Shown here in pieces: positions 34,319-43,869 of a stretch of DNA of 64,000 bases. Both the position numbers and the translations under genes were made by a program. The notes under the pieces were generated by a model. That model saw only the letters and a list, made by a program, of their open reading frames with translations. It had not been told where the DNA came from and did no database searches. Numbering within the stretch: position 1 is the stretch's first letter; each line of letters starts with the position of its first letter. This DNA comes from JAEUMG01 sp046349315 (GTDB lineage Bacteria; Pseudomonadota; Alphaproteobacteria; Rhizobiales; Aestuariivirgaceae): the NCBI GenBank assembly GCA_046349315.1, contig JAXMCQ010000012.1, forward strand, positions 62,001-126,000, in the 5' to 3' direction.

Positions 34319-35469
34319 CGCGGTGTGCTCTCGGCCAGGATATCGCGCGCAATGACGAGCTTCTGCACTTCGCTTGCGCCCTCGTAGATCCGCAAGGCAC
34401 GGATGTCGCGATAGAGCTGCTCGACCTTGACGCCGGATTTGACGCCAAGCCCGCCATGGAGCTGTACAGCACCATCGATGACGCGCTGTGCCGCTTCGGT
34501 CGCGGCCAGCTTTGCCATGGCGGATTCGCGCGTGATGCGCTCAGCGCCATTATCCTTGGTCCAGGCAGCGCGATAGACGAGGAGGGCGGCCGAATCGATA
34601 TCGACCAGCATGTCGGCGAGCCGTGCCTGCGTGAGCTGCAAGGCCGACAAGGTCGAACCGAACATTTTTCGCGATGACGAATAGGCGACCGCTTCGTCGA
34701 AGGCGCGCCTTGCCATGCCAATGGCAGCGGCGCCAACCGTCGAGCGAAAAATATCCAAGGTCGACATGGCGATCCTGAAGCCTTCGCCGCCAGCGCCGAG
34801 CCGGTCCGCGACGCTCACGCGGCAGTCATTGAAGCGCAGACGCGCCAAGGGATGCGGTGCGATAGTCTCGATCCGCTCGGCGATTTCAAGCCCTGGATTG
34901 GAGCCTTCGACAATGAAAGCGGAAAGGCCACGGGCGCCTGCGGCCTCGCCGGTTCGGCAGAACACGACATAATGATCGGCAATGCCGCCATTGGAGATCC
35001 AGGTCTTCTCGCCCGAAATGCGGAAATACTCATTGCCATCGGGCACCGCCGTGCAAGAGACGGCCGCCACATCGGAGCCGGCCTCGGCTTCCGTGATCGC
35101 AAAGGCGGCAAGCGCATCACCGGAGGCGACCTGCGGCAGCCAGCGGCGCTTTTGTTCATCCGTCCCGAACAGCACGATCGGCCCACTGCCCAGGCCCTGC
35201 ATGGCGAAAGCGAAGTCGCAGAGCCCATCTTGATAGGCCATGCTCTCGCGGATGAGACAAAGGCTTCTCACATCATGCCGCGTTTCCGGCACGCTGAGGT
35301 TCAACAAGCCTTGCTTCGCAAATTCCTTGACCAGCCTCCGGCACGAGCCGTCGACATCATGATGATCGATCAGGCCCGCCGCATCTATCGCGATGGCTGA
35401 TGCCCGCTTGCGCAAATCCCGATGCTCTGGCGCGAAGAAAGGCAGGTCGGTGATGTCGCGCCCGGCCAT
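34315..35469 (-). CDS. Acyl-CoA dehydrogenase
   Basis: A 384-residue FAD acyl-CoA dehydrogenase. Motifs: AFAITEAEAGSDVAA and KTWISNGGIADHYVVF (flavin contacts), RKMFGSTLSALQLTQ, HGGLGVKSG and the active-site Glu context RIYEGASEVQ. It would oxidise a CoA thioester in the beta-oxidation-like lower part of the aryl-CoA route. The ATG at 35469 overlaps the upstream hydratase stop region; a TTG at 35475 with a TTGA overlap is a second choice. The stop shares CTAG with ridA. Confidence 0.88.
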   Translation of the reverse strand: MAGRDITDLPFFAPEHRDLRKRASAIAIDAAGLIDHHDVDGSCRRLVKEFAKQGLLNLSVPETRHDVRSLCLIRESMAYQDGLCDFAFAMQGLGSGPIVLFGTDEQKRRWLPQVASGDALAAFAITEAEAGSDVAAVSCTAVPDGNEYFRISGEKTWISNGGIADHYVVFCRTGEAAGARGLSAFIVEGSNPGLEIAERIETIAPHPLARLRFNDCRVSVADRLGAGGEGFRIAMSTLDIFRSTVGAAAIGMARRAFDEAVAYSSSRKMFGSTLSALQLTQARLADMLVDIDSAALLVYRAAWTKDNGAERITRESAMAKLAATEAAQRVIDGAVQLHGGLGVKSGVKVEQLYRDIRALRIYEGASEVQKLVIARDILAESTPR

Positions 35470-35471
35470 GT

Positions 35472-36305
35472 TCAATCGCCCTTGAAGACCGGTGTGCGCT
35501 TCTCGGCAAAGGCCTCATAGGCGCGGTTGAAATCCTCCGTCGTCATGCACAAGGCTTGCGCCACCGCTTCCGCCTCGATCGCATCATCGACGCTCATTGC
35601 CCATTCCATGTGCAGCATTCGCTTGGTCAGGCTTTGCGCAAAATGCGGACCTTCGACAAAGCCGCGCGCCCATTTCCGCGCTTCGACGGCGAGTTCCTCG
35701 CTCTTCACCAGGTGATTGAGAAAGCCCCAGCGCTCGGCCTCTTCGCCGGGAAGCATGCGACCGGTAAAGAGCAGTTCGGAAGCGCGACCCTGGCCGATGA
35801 TGCGCGGCAACATGGCACAAGCGCCCATGTCGCAGCCGGCCAGTCCGACGCGATTGAAGAGAAAGGCGATCCGCGCGGCCGGCGTGCCGATGCGTAGGTC
35901 GGAGGCCATCGCGATGATGGCCCCTGCACCGGCGCACACGCCGTCGATCATCGCGATGATCGGCTGCGGGCAAGCCCGCATCGCCTTGACGAGATCGCCG
36001 GTCATGCGGGTGAAGTCGAGAAGCTCCGCGGTATTCATTTTCAACAAAGGTGCGATGATTTCATGGACATCGCCGCCGGATGAAAAATTGCCCCCAGCGC
36101 CGGAAATGATGAAGACCTTCACTTCCTTGTCGGCGCGTGCCCTCTGGAAGATCCACAGGAGCTCGGCATAGGAGTCGAAAGTCAGCGGATTCTTGCGGTC
36201 GGGACGGTTGAGCGTGATCTCGGCAAGACCGTCAGCAACTCTGAGAACGACATGCTTCGCGGCATAAGCCGAAAGCGCGGCGGCGCGGAAAACATCTTCA
36301 CTCAT
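35472..36305 (-). CDS. Enoyl-CoA hydratase/isomerase family protein
   Basis: A 277-residue crotonase-fold enzyme. The oxyanion-hole regions are SGAGGNFSSGGDVHEI and the IDGVCAGAGAIIAMASDLRIGT segment. The position usually taken by a catalytic Glu holds NRVGLAGCDMGAC, which lacks a plain Glu, so the reaction may be hydrolysis or isomerisation instead of standard hydration. I use the ATG at 36305 (GAGG nine bases upstream), which overlaps the marR stop by eight bases. It probably works with the adjacent acyl-CoA dehydrogenase on ring-opened CoA esters. Confidence 0.82.
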   Translation of the reverse strand: MSEDVFRAAALSAYAAKHVVLRVADGLAEITLNRPDRKNPLTFDSYAELLWIFQRARADKEVKVFIISGAGGNFSSGGDVHEIIAPLLKMNTAELLDFTRMTGDLVKAMRACPQPIIAMIDGVCAGAGAIIAMASDLRIGTPAARIAFLFNRVGLAGCDMGACAMLPRIIGQGRASELLFTGRMLPGEEAERWGFLNHLVKSEELAVEARKWARGFVEGPHFAQSLTKRMLHMEWAMSVDDAIEAEAVAQALCMTTEDFNRAYEAFAEKRTPVFKGD

Positions 36306-36804
36306 CGCGGCCATCCTCAATGCCGGCCAAGACCGATTGCTTGAGGCCCGCCAGTGCCTGCATCAATTCGTCGATCTCCGAAGGCGAAAGGTCGCCAAAC
36401 ATCTCGCCAATCCAGTCGCCATGGGCGCGGGCCATGCGACGGAATTCCTTGCGGCCTTTCTCGGTCAAGCGAATGATCTGCATGCGGCCGTCGCGCTCGG
36501 AGGGAAAGCGCGAAATATGGCCGCTTTCGATCAAACGCTCGACCAGGCTTGTCACATTGCCGGGCGAAACCATCAGGCGCTTTGATACTTCGCCAAGCAC
36601 CATGCCATCGCTTGCCTTGTCGAGTTGGGCCAGGAGATCGAAACGCGACAAGGTGAAATCGAAATCGCGCCTCAGCTTGCGCCTGACTTCATTCTCGATG
36701 AGCTTCGTGCAAGTAAGGAGCCGCAGCCACAGGCGCAATTCCGCCTTGTGATCCCCAGGGTCTTGCGCGACCTTGGTTTCGGCATCAATCGGCGCTGGCT
36801 GCAT
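36298..36804 (-). CDS. MarR-family transcriptional regulator
   Basis: A 168-residue winged-helix regulator. The recognition region is LGEVSKRLMVSPGNVTSLVERLIESGHI, followed by the wing RFPSERDGRMQIIRLTEKG. The ATG at 36804 follows AGGA; the frame could start at 36852. It is first in the minus-strand unit marR-hydratase-dehydrogenase, and MarR proteins in such places usually respond to the aromatic acid or its CoA ester. It therefore probably represses this cluster. Confidence 0.87.
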   Translation of the reverse strand: MQPAPIDAETKVAQDPGDHKAELRLWLRLLTCTKLIENEVRRKLRRDFDFTLSRFDLLAQLDKASDGMVLGEVSKRLMVSPGNVTSLVERLIESGHISRFPSERDGRMQIIRLTEKGRKEFRRMARAHGDWIGEMFGDLSPSEIDELMQALAGLKQSVLAGIEDGRDE

Positions 36805-36881
36805 CGATCCTGGTCTCCCGCGGGCGGGCCCCGCCTTCATCCCGCAAAGCAAGCCCTATCGGGGCGGCGCTGTCAATTATT

Positions 36882-37454
36882 TCAAGATTGAACTAATCGC
36901 CCGGTCTTGCGCGCATAATAGCGCCGTGCCTTGGCGCGGCTGCCGCACATCGCGGTGATGCACCAGCGCTTCGAACGGTTGCGGGTGCGGTCGATGAACA
37001 GCCAGCCGCATCCGCCGCAGACCTTGACCCGGCTGACCGTCGGGGACAGTGCAAGCGCCAGTGCGGAATGGGCGATTTGGGCCAGCGGTTTCGCATTCGC
37101 GGTGGTCGGAGCGAGGCCCTGCGGCGTGAGGATCATCGCCTTGCGATCGAGGAGTGTTCGGTAGCGCTCAACGAGGCTCGCCCAGTCCTTGCCGGGCGAG
37201 GGCCGTGCCGTGGCCATGTCGCGAAACAGGCTGTCGATCGTCTCCCTCAGTGCGATGGCTTGCTTCAAGGAAGCTCGCCCACGCCATGGCAAGCCGGCAG
37301 CCCGAAACCATGCGGCCAGGTCGGCATGGCTTTTCAGGCGATCCTCGCGGCGCTCAGGACGGTTGCGGTAAACAACCGTATTGGCGAAATCCAGGCATGC
37401 CACGCCGTTGATGAAGTGATGATTATGCCATTCGAAGGCCACGCCGGCATCCAT
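36882..37454 (-). CDS. CGNR zinc-finger/ABATE-domain regulator
   Basis: A 190-residue protein with an N-terminal ABATE domain (FINGVACLDFANTVVYR) and a C-terminal zinc-finger block: CGGCGWLFIDRTRNRSKRWC, then MCGSRAKARRYYAR. The four cysteines of the treble-clef finger are present. The name-giving CGNR tetrad reads CGSR here. Such proteins are thought to be transcription factors that sense stress or metabolites, but few are studied. It diverges from the livH-like gene across 37 bases. Confidence 0.85.
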   Translation of the reverse strand: MDAGVAFEWHNHHFINGVACLDFANTVVYRNRPERREDRLKSHADLAAWFRAAGLPWRGRASLKQAIALRETIDSLFRDMATARPSPGKDWASLVERYRTLLDRKAMILTPQGLAPTTANAKPLAQIAHSALALALSPTVSRVKVCGGCGWLFIDRTRNRSKRWCITAMCGSRAKARRYYARKTGRLVQS

Positions 37455-37491
37455 TGACAGGCTTAAGGTTGCGTCTCATTCTCACTATCAA

Positions 37492-38508
37492 ATGTGCTTT
37501 AGATGGTCAAAACATGTCGCGCTTGCCGCCGCTTTAGGCATTAGCTTCGCTTCGGTATCTCCGGCCTGCGCCGGCGAGGCGATGCGCGATCTCGGCTATG
37601 GCCTGCAGCAGGGGCTCAATGCGCTGCAGATCGCGTGTCTCTATTCGCTATTGGCGGTCGCCTATTCGCTGATCCATGGCGTTACCGGACGGATCATCCT
37701 TTCCTTTGGCGACGTCGCCATGTTTGCTGCCTTCTATATTTGCTACCTCATGATGCTCGCGCTCGTCACCGGATGGCCGGTGGCGCTGGCGCTCACCCTC
37801 GTATTCCTCGCCGGCGCCATCGGCACCGCGGCACTGAGCGATGTCCTGCAGCGCGGCGTCTTTTCACCGCTTATCAAGGCGCCGAGCCAGGCGATCATGA
37901 TCGCCTCGATCGGCGTGTCGATCGTACTTCAGGAAGCCATGCGGCTACATTCCGGCGGCCGCGAACAGTGGCTGCCTCCCTTCGCGACCGGCTCGCTCGT
38001 CGAAGGCGATTTCGACGGCTTTTCGGTCAGGGTCAGTTCCATGCAGGCGATCACGATCCTGTTCGCAATCGGGCTCATCGTGGCGCTCGGTATCATCCTC
38101 AAGACGTCGCGCGCCGGACGTTACTGGCGGGCTTGCACGCAGAACCGAACGCTTGCCGCATTAAGCGGTATCAATGTCGAGCAGGTTACGCGGTTCACGG
38201 CCCTTGGCAGTGCGATCTTTGCCGCGGCCTCGGGCTGGATCCTCGCCGTCACCTATGGCGGCGTCAGTTTCTATATGGGCCTCGTCCTTGGTCTCAAGGC
38301 GCTTTTTGCCTCCATCATCGGCGGCTTCGGAACGATCGGCGGGGCGATCGCGGGCGGCATTGCCCTTGCCGTGCTCGAAACCAGCTGGACGGCGCTTTTC
38401 CCGATCGTCTACCGCGATGTCGCCGTATTTCTGACCATCATCCTGGTGCTGGTGCTCAAGCCCGAGGGTCTCCTCGGCGTGGCGGTCCGGCGCGACAGCG
38501 AAGTCTAG
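37492..38508 (+). CDS. Branched-chain amino-acid-type ABC transporter permease (LivH-like)
   Basis: A 338-residue inner-membrane permease. LQQGLNALQIACLYSLLAVAYSLIHGVTGRI is the LivH opening, and later GGFGTIGGAIAGGIALAVLE is the ATPase contact. The first 28 residues (KHVALAAALGISFASVSPACAGE) look like a cleavable signal peptide ahead of the first helix, as seen in some rhizobial urea or amino-acid permeases. A start at the ATG at 37582 would remove it. The ATPases, LivM partner and binding protein are not in the window, so it must work with components encoded elsewhere or is a stray member. Confidence 0.82.
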   Translation: MCFRWSKHVALAAALGISFASVSPACAGEAMRDLGYGLQQGLNALQIACLYSLLAVAYSLIHGVTGRIILSFGDVAMFAAFYICYLMMLALVTGWPVALALTLVFLAGAIGTAALSDVLQRGVFSPLIKAPSQAIMIASIGVSIVLQEAMRLHSGGREQWLPPFATGSLVEGDFDGFSVRVSSMQAITILFAIGLIVALGIILKTSRAGRYWRACTQNRTLAALSGINVEQVTRFTALGSAIFAAASGWILAVTYGGVSFYMGLVLGLKALFASIIGGFGTIGGAIAGGIALAVLETSWTALFPIVYRDVAVFLTIILVLVLKPEGLLGVAVRRDSEV

Positions 38509-38518
38509 GAGCGAAGCC

Positions 38519-38971
38519 ATGCGTCCTTTCATTGGGCTCGTCATCATCCTGTTCGCCCTGATGGGCTGCAAGGAGGATCCGAACGCGCCCTATCTCGAAT
38601 TTGCCGGTGGCGGCTTCATCTTCAACTACAGGAATGCGGAAGCCTTTTACGGCTTTGTCGCCAAGCCTCTCAGAAGTCTGCCGGAAGGTTCGGTGATCGA
38701 AGCGCAGTTCGAGGTTCCCAATTCTTCCACACCCTATGTCGTGACCGAGGCGGTCAAGCCCGGAGTGCTGCAATTCATGTTCCGCACCTCTGATCTCAGA
38801 GGCATCGAGAAGGGCCATCCCTACAAGGCTGTCATGCGGCTTCTTGCCTCGCCGTCGGGGCCCGAGATAGCGCGGTATGAGCGGACCTTCCATACCGATG
38901 TCGAGCAGGCGAGCCTCCCTGACAAGCCGCTTGTCGTCGGGCCGGGCTATCAGCCCAACCCCAATCCCTAA
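38519..38971 (+). CDS. Conserved hypothetical lipoprotein
   Basis: A 150-residue predicted lipoprotein. The N-terminus MRPFIGLVIILFALMGCKED has a lipobox (LMGC) that places the mature Cys at residue 17. The mature part is beta-rich (AGGGFIFNYRNAEAFYGFVAKPL) and ends in a Pro/Asn-rich tail. It starts ten bases after the livH-like gene with GGAGCG upstream, so both are probably co-transcribed. I know no function for the family. Confidence 0.75.
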   Translation: MRPFIGLVIILFALMGCKEDPNAPYLEFAGGGFIFNYRNAEAFYGFVAKPLRSLPEGSVIEAQFEVPNSSTPYVVTEAVKPGVLQFMFRTSDLRGIEKGHPYKAVMRLLASPSGPEIARYERTFHTDVEQASLPDKPLVVGPGYQPNPNP

Positions 38972-39075
38972 GCCGCCCGCGGCGTTCACCAACCTGCCAT
39001 CCTGCCCGGCTATGGCGTCAAACCGCCCGGCCGGAGTAAGCTTTTCCGGCCTCGCCGCAACCTGAGGAGATGGCC

Positions 39076-42000
39076 ATGGCCGCCGACGATGGACTAACCC
39101 AACTCGTCGCCAGCACGTCGCAAAAGGCGCAATCCGACGGAGAAAAGTCGTTCATCCGGCTGCTCTTCGATTCAGCCCTTGCCGAGGATCTCGTCGGTTA
39201 CTCGCCCGCCGACCTCGCGGCGCTTGCCGCCGGGCGCTTGGCTTTCCTCGCCGAACGTCAGCCCGGGCGGGCGAAAGTATCGGTGACCAATCCGCCCGGC
39301 GCTTTCGCGGGCGTCACCTTCATCGACATCGCCAATGACGACATGCCGTTCCTGGTCGATTCGACCCTGGCGCTCCTCAATGAACATGGCTTTGCAATCT
39401 CGCTGGTATTGCACCCCATTCTGGCTCTGAGGCGCGACGCCGCTGGCAAGCTCCTCGAGATACTGGAAAAGCCTTCCCCCGCACCGGGCGTCATCCGCGA
39501 AAGCCTGATGCATATCGAGATTGCGCGGCTCGACGACGAGCCGATGCTGGCGCAGCTTGAAGCCGACATCAAAGCGGTGCTCGCCGATGTGCGCGTCGCG
39601 GTGCTCGACTGGCAGACGATGATCCGGCGGCTGAAAGACGCGATTGCACAGTATCAGAGCAATCCGCCGCCGATCCCCATGGAGGATCTGACCGAGTCGA
39701 TCGCCTTCCTGCATTGGATGGCCGACAATCATTTCACCTTCCTGGGCATGCGCGAATATGTCTTCGACGGCGGGGTGGAGGCCGGCGAATTGAAGCCGGT
39801 GCCGCAAACGGGGCTCGGCGTCCTGCGCGCCCCGGAAGTCGGCGTCGTGCGCCGGCGCGGCAAGCTCGTGGCCATGACGCCGCAGATCCGCGCCTTCTTC
39901 AAGCAGCCCGATCCGCTGATCATCACCAAGGCCGATCTGCGCGCCCAAGTGCACCGGCGCAGCAACATGGACTATGTCGGCATCAAGCTCTTCGGCCGCA
40001 ATGGTGAGCTCACCGGCGAGTTGCGCATGGTCGGGCTTTTCACATCGTCGGCCTACACGCAAAACCCGAACGAGATCCCGCTGCTGCGGCGCAAGCTTCG
40101 CCAGGTTATCGCGATGAGCGGCTTTGCGCCGTCGAGCCATTCCGGCAAGGCGTTTGAAAGTGTGCTCGAGCATTTCCCGCGTGATGAATTGTTCCAGATC
40201 GATGTCGAATCGCTCGATCACATCGCCCGCGGCGTCCTTCGCCTCGAGGAGCGCCCGCGCATCCGTCTGTTCGTGCGCCGCGACCGGTTCGACCGCTTCG
40301 TATCTGCCTTCGTCTTCATCCCGCGCGAGCGCTTCAATACCGAATTGCGCGAGCGGGTCGGCGCGCTGCTCGCCCAGGCCTATGACGGCAAGATCGTCAG
40401 CTTCGAGCCTTATTTCGGCGAGGCGATGCTGGTGCGCGTCCATTTCATCGTCGAGCGAACCGGCGCGGGTGACGTCAATCCCGATATCCCGGAACTCGAA
40501 CAGGCCATCGCGGCTGAGATTCACAGTTGGGAAGATCGCCTCGAATCCGCACTCAGGCAGGCAGGCGCCAATTCGGCGCGCATCGGCCGGTGGAAGAATG
40601 CGTTTCCTGCCGGCTATCGCGCGACGCGCGATGCGGGCCGCGCACTTCAGGATATCGCCGAGCTTGAAACGCTAATCGATGAAGAATCGGTTTCGGTCGA
40701 GTTCGTCAAGCCCGGCAGCGGCTATGAACGCGACTGCGTCTTGCGGCTCTATCATCGCGGACCGCCCGTTCCCTTGTCGCGCCGGCTCCCCATCCTCACC
40801 AATATGGGTTTCATGTCGATCGCGGAAACGACCCATCTGCTCAGGCCCGATAGCGCCAACGGCCGATTTGCCGTTATCCATGAGACCTTGCTCGAAAGTG
40901 CGGATGCCGCGCCGATCGATCTGGCCGCCCGCGCCGAACTCCTCGAACGCACCTTCATCGCGGTGTGGACCGGGCAGGCCGAAAATGACGTCCTCAATGC
41001 GCTGACACTGCAAAGCGGCATGGGCTGGCGCGACATCGCGCTGCTTCGCGCTTTCGGGCGCTATCTGCGGCAGACGGCAAGTAGTTATTCGGTCGAGTAT
41101 CTGAACCAGACGCTCGTCAAGCACAAAGCCTTGGCGATCCGCCTTGTCGCCATGTTCAAGGCATTGTTCGACCCCGCCAATGTCGATGAATCGCAAGCCC
41201 AGGCGGAAGCCGCGGCGATCGAAGCGGCACTCGACCAAGTCGAGAGCCTCGATGAGGACCGAATCTTACGAAACTATCTCAATCTCGTTTCTGCCATCCT
41301 GCGCACCAATTACTTCCAATCGAGCGATGGTGCGGCGCGCCCGACCATCAGCTTCAAGCTCGACAGTGCCAAGATCGAAATGCTGCCCGAGCCGAAGCCT
41401 TTCGCCGAAATCTTCGTCTATTCGCCCGATGTCGAGGCGATCCATCTGCGCGGCGGCCCCATTGCGCGCGGCGGCATTCGCTGGTCGGACCGGCCGGAGG
41501 ATTTCCGCACGGAAGTTCTGGGGCTCGCCAAGGCGCAGAACGTCAAGAACGCCGTCATCGTGCCGGTTGGCGCCAAGGGCGGGTTCGTGCCGAAGAAACT
41601 GCCGGCGAACCCCCGCGAGGCGATCCAGGCGGAAGCCATCCGCACCTATAAGCTCTTCATCTCGAGCCTGCTCGATCTCACCGACAATGCGCTTGGCGGA
41701 AAGATCGAGCCGCCGATCGACACGGTACGCCGCGATGGCGACGATCCCTATCTGGTGGTTGCGGCGGATAAGGGCACGGCAAGCTTCTCCGATATCGCCA
41801 ATGCGCTCTCGGAAGCCGATCATTTCTGGCTCGGCGATGCCTTCGCTTCGGGCGGCTCTGCCGGCTATGACCACAAGAAGATGGGCATCACGGCGCGCGG
41901 CGCCTGGGAAGCCGTAAAGCGGCATTTCCGCGAGGCCGATGTCGACATCCAGACGACGCCCTTCACGGTGCTGGGCATCGGCGACATGTCGGGCGATGTC

Positions 42001-43869
42001 TTCGGCAATGGCATGCTCCTGTCGCACCAGACCAGGCTCATTGCCGCCTTCGATCATCGCGACATTTTCATCGATCCCGACCCCGATCCCGAAATCTCCT
42101 TCAAGGAGCGCGAACGCCTGTTTCAATTGCCGCGCTCAAGCTGGCAGGATTACGACAAGGCGGCGCTGTCTCCCGGCGGCGGCATCTATTCGCGGCGCCT
42201 CAAGTCGATCCCGCTCGATGCGACACTGAAGCGGCTTACCGGTCTTGCGCGCGATCAGGCAACGCCGCAGGAACTCATCAACGCCTTGCTCAAGATCAAG
42301 GTCGATCTCATCTGGTTCGGCGGCATCGGCACCTATATCAAGGCGTCGGGCGAGACCAATGCCGAATGCGGCGACCGCAGCAATGATTTGTTGCGCGTTT
42401 CGGCCAGCGAGTTGAATGCAAGAGTCATCGGCGAGGGCGCCAATCTTGCCGTCACCCAGCGCGGGCGCATCGAATTTGCGCAGATGGGCGGGCGCATCAA
42501 CACCGATGCGGTCGACAATTCGGCGGGCGTTAACTCCTCCGACATGGAGGTCAATATCAAGATCGCGCTCGGCCGCGCCGAAGCAGAGGGCAAGCTCACG
42601 CGCGAAGCGCGCAATGCCTTGCTCGCCAGCATGACCGATGCGGTTGCGGCGTTGGTGCTGCGCAACAACTTCCTCCAGCCCTTGTGCCTCACCCTCGCGG
42701 TGGCGCAAGGCACCGAGGAGAATGGCTTTGCCATGCAGCTCATGCAGTCGCTCGAGCGGCGCGGGCTTCTTGATCGCAAGCTCGAATTCCTGCCCAGCGA
42801 TGCGGTGATCGCCGAACGCGACTCGCGCGGCGAGGGCCTGACGCGGCCCGAATTTGCCGTCCTGATGGCCTATGCGAAACTCGCCTTGCATGAGGATCTG
42901 TTGGGCAGTCCGGTTCCCGACGATCCTTATTTCTCGCGCGAATTGTTCCGCTATTTCCCGAAGCGCATGCAGGAGACGTACGCAAGCGAAATCGCCTCGC
43001 ACAAACTGCGCCGCGAGATCATCGCAACCATGCTGTCCAACAGCATGATCAATCGCGGCGGGCCCGCTTTCGTCACGCGGCTTTCGGAAGAGACGGGTGC
43101 AAGCGTTGCCGAGATTGCGGCGGCCTCGGCGCTCGCACGCGACAGTTTTCGCTTGCGCGCGCTCAACACCGCCGTCGATGAACTCGACAACAAGGTCGAA
43201 GGGCGCATCCAGACCGAGCTTTATCTCGATGCGCAGGCACTCCTGAAGCTGGCGACGGTGTGGTATCTGCGCCATGAACGGCTGACCGACGGTCTCGAAG
43301 CGCTCATCGCGCGCTACGAGCGGGGCATTGATGAGGTCGCCGCAAAGCTCGTGGAATTCGTACCGGCCAAATCGCAGGACGACGTTGCATCTCGCATCGC
43401 GGAGCTCGAGAAGGCCGGCGTTCCCGCCGATCTCGCGCAGAAATTTGCCTGGCAGCGCCATGTCCAGCGCGCGCCTGATGTGGTCAAGATTGCGGACGAG
43501 ACAGGTGCGACGATCGATGCGGTGGCGCGCGCGCTTTACGCATCGGCTGCCGATCTTGGCGTCGACCGATTGATTGCGGAAGGCGGCAAGCTCACCGCCA
43601 AGGACTTCGTCGAGCGCCAGGCGATCAACCGATTGTTGACGCAGGTCTTCAACGCGCATCGCTCGCTTGTCGCGCGTGCCGTAACCGAGGCTGGAACCGA
43701 GGCCAACCAGGCCTGGGATCTATGGAAGTCGCATCATGCCGCGCGGTTCGGCAAGGCGCAGGCTTTGCTTGCGAACCTTCTCGCCGAGCGAACCTTCACG
43801 CTCGCCCGCCTCATGGTTGCCCAAGGCGTGCTGTATGATCTGGTGAATACGGAAGCGCGATCCGCCTAG
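39076..43869 (+). CDS. NAD-specific glutamate dehydrogenase, large (180-kDa) type
   Basis: A protein of about 1,597 residues that oxidises glutamate to 2-oxoglutarate and ammonia with NAD. The long N-terminal regulatory part contains ACT-like folds. The catalytic core near residues 770-1250 includes RGGPIARGGIRWSDRPEDFRTE, the lysine region PVGAKGGFVPKKLP and GIGDMSGDVFGNGMLLS, all marks of the PF05088 class described in Pseudomonas, Streptomyces and Caulobacter. I chose the ATG at 39076 because GAGGAG ends six bases upstream; the ATG at 39070 lies too close to it. It stands alone and ends in a CTAG shared with purH. Confidence 0.93.
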   Translation: MAADDGLTQLVASTSQKAQSDGEKSFIRLLFDSALAEDLVGYSPADLAALAAGRLAFLAERQPGRAKVSVTNPPGAFAGVTFIDIANDDMPFLVDSTLALLNEHGFAISLVLHPILALRRDAAGKLLEILEKPSPAPGVIRESLMHIEIARLDDEPMLAQLEADIKAVLADVRVAVLDWQTMIRRLKDAIAQYQSNPPPIPMEDLTESIAFLHWMADNHFTFLGMREYVFDGGVEAGELKPVPQTGLGVLRAPEVGVVRRRGKLVAMTPQIRAFFKQPDPLIITKADLRAQVHRRSNMDYVGIKLFGRNGELTGELRMVGLFTSSAYTQNPNEIPLLRRKLRQVIAMSGFAPSSHSGKAFESVLEHFPRDELFQIDVESLDHIARGVLRLEERPRIRLFVRRDRFDRFVSAFVFIPRERFNTELRERVGALLAQAYDGKIVSFEPYFGEAMLVRVHFIVERTGAGDVNPDIPELEQAIAAEIHSWEDRLESALRQAGANSARIGRWKNAFPAGYRATRDAGRALQDIAELETLIDEESVSVEFVKPGSGYERDCVLRLYHRGPPVPLSRRLPILTNMGFMSIAETTHLLRPDSANGRFAVIHETLLESADAAPIDLAARAELLERTFIAVWTGQAENDVLNALTLQSGMGWRDIALLRAFGRYLRQTASSYSVEYLNQTLVKHKALAIRLVAMFKALFDPANVDESQAQAEAAAIEAALDQVESLDEDRILRNYLNLVSAILRTNYFQSSDGAARPTISFKLDSAKIEMLPEPKPFAEIFVYSPDVEAIHLRGGPIARGGIRWSDRPEDFRTEVLGLAKAQNVKNAVIVPVGAKGGFVPKKLPANPREAIQAEAIRTYKLFISSLLDLTDNALGGKIEPPIDTVRRDGDDPYLVVAADKGTASFSDIANALSEADHFWLGDAFASGGSAGYDHKKMGITARGAWEAVKRHFREADVDIQTTPFTVLGIGDMSGDVFGNGMLLSHQTRLIAAFDHRDIFIDPDPDPEISFKERERLFQLPRSSWQDYDKAALSPGGGIYSRRLKSIPLDATLKRLTGLARDQATPQELINALLKIKVDLIWFGGIGTYIKASGETNAECGDRSNDLLRVSASELNARVIGEGANLAVTQRGRIEFAQMGGRINTDAVDNSAGVNSSDMEVNIKIALGRAEAEGKLTREARNALLASMTDAVAALVLRNNFLQPLCLTLAVAQGTEENGFAMQLMQSLERRGLLDRKLEFLPSDAVIAERDSRGEGLTRPEFAVLMAYAKLALHEDLLGSPVPDDPYFSRELFRYFPKRMQETYASEIASHKLRREIIATMLSNSMINRGGPAFVTRLSEETGASVAEIAAASALARDSFRLRALNTAVDELDNKVEGRIQTELYLDAQALLKLATVWYLRHERLTDGLEALIARYERGIDEVAAKLVEFVPAKSQDDVASRIAELEKAGVPADLAQKFAWQRHVQRAPDVVKIADETGATIDAVARALYASAADLGVDRLIAEGGKLTAKDFVERQAINRLLTQVFNAHRSLVARAVTEAGTEANQAWDLWKSHHAARFGKAQALLANLLAERTFTLARLMVAQGVLYDLVNTEARSA

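Noticed and set aside
39172..40524. 450-residue minus-strand open frame opposite the NAD-GDH N-terminal part
   Set aside because: Shadow of third-position GC in the real gene.
42136..43659. 507-residue minus-strand open frame within the NAD-GDH gene
   Set aside because: NAD-GDH is continuous and well conserved here; the antisense frame lacks family features and a ribosome site.
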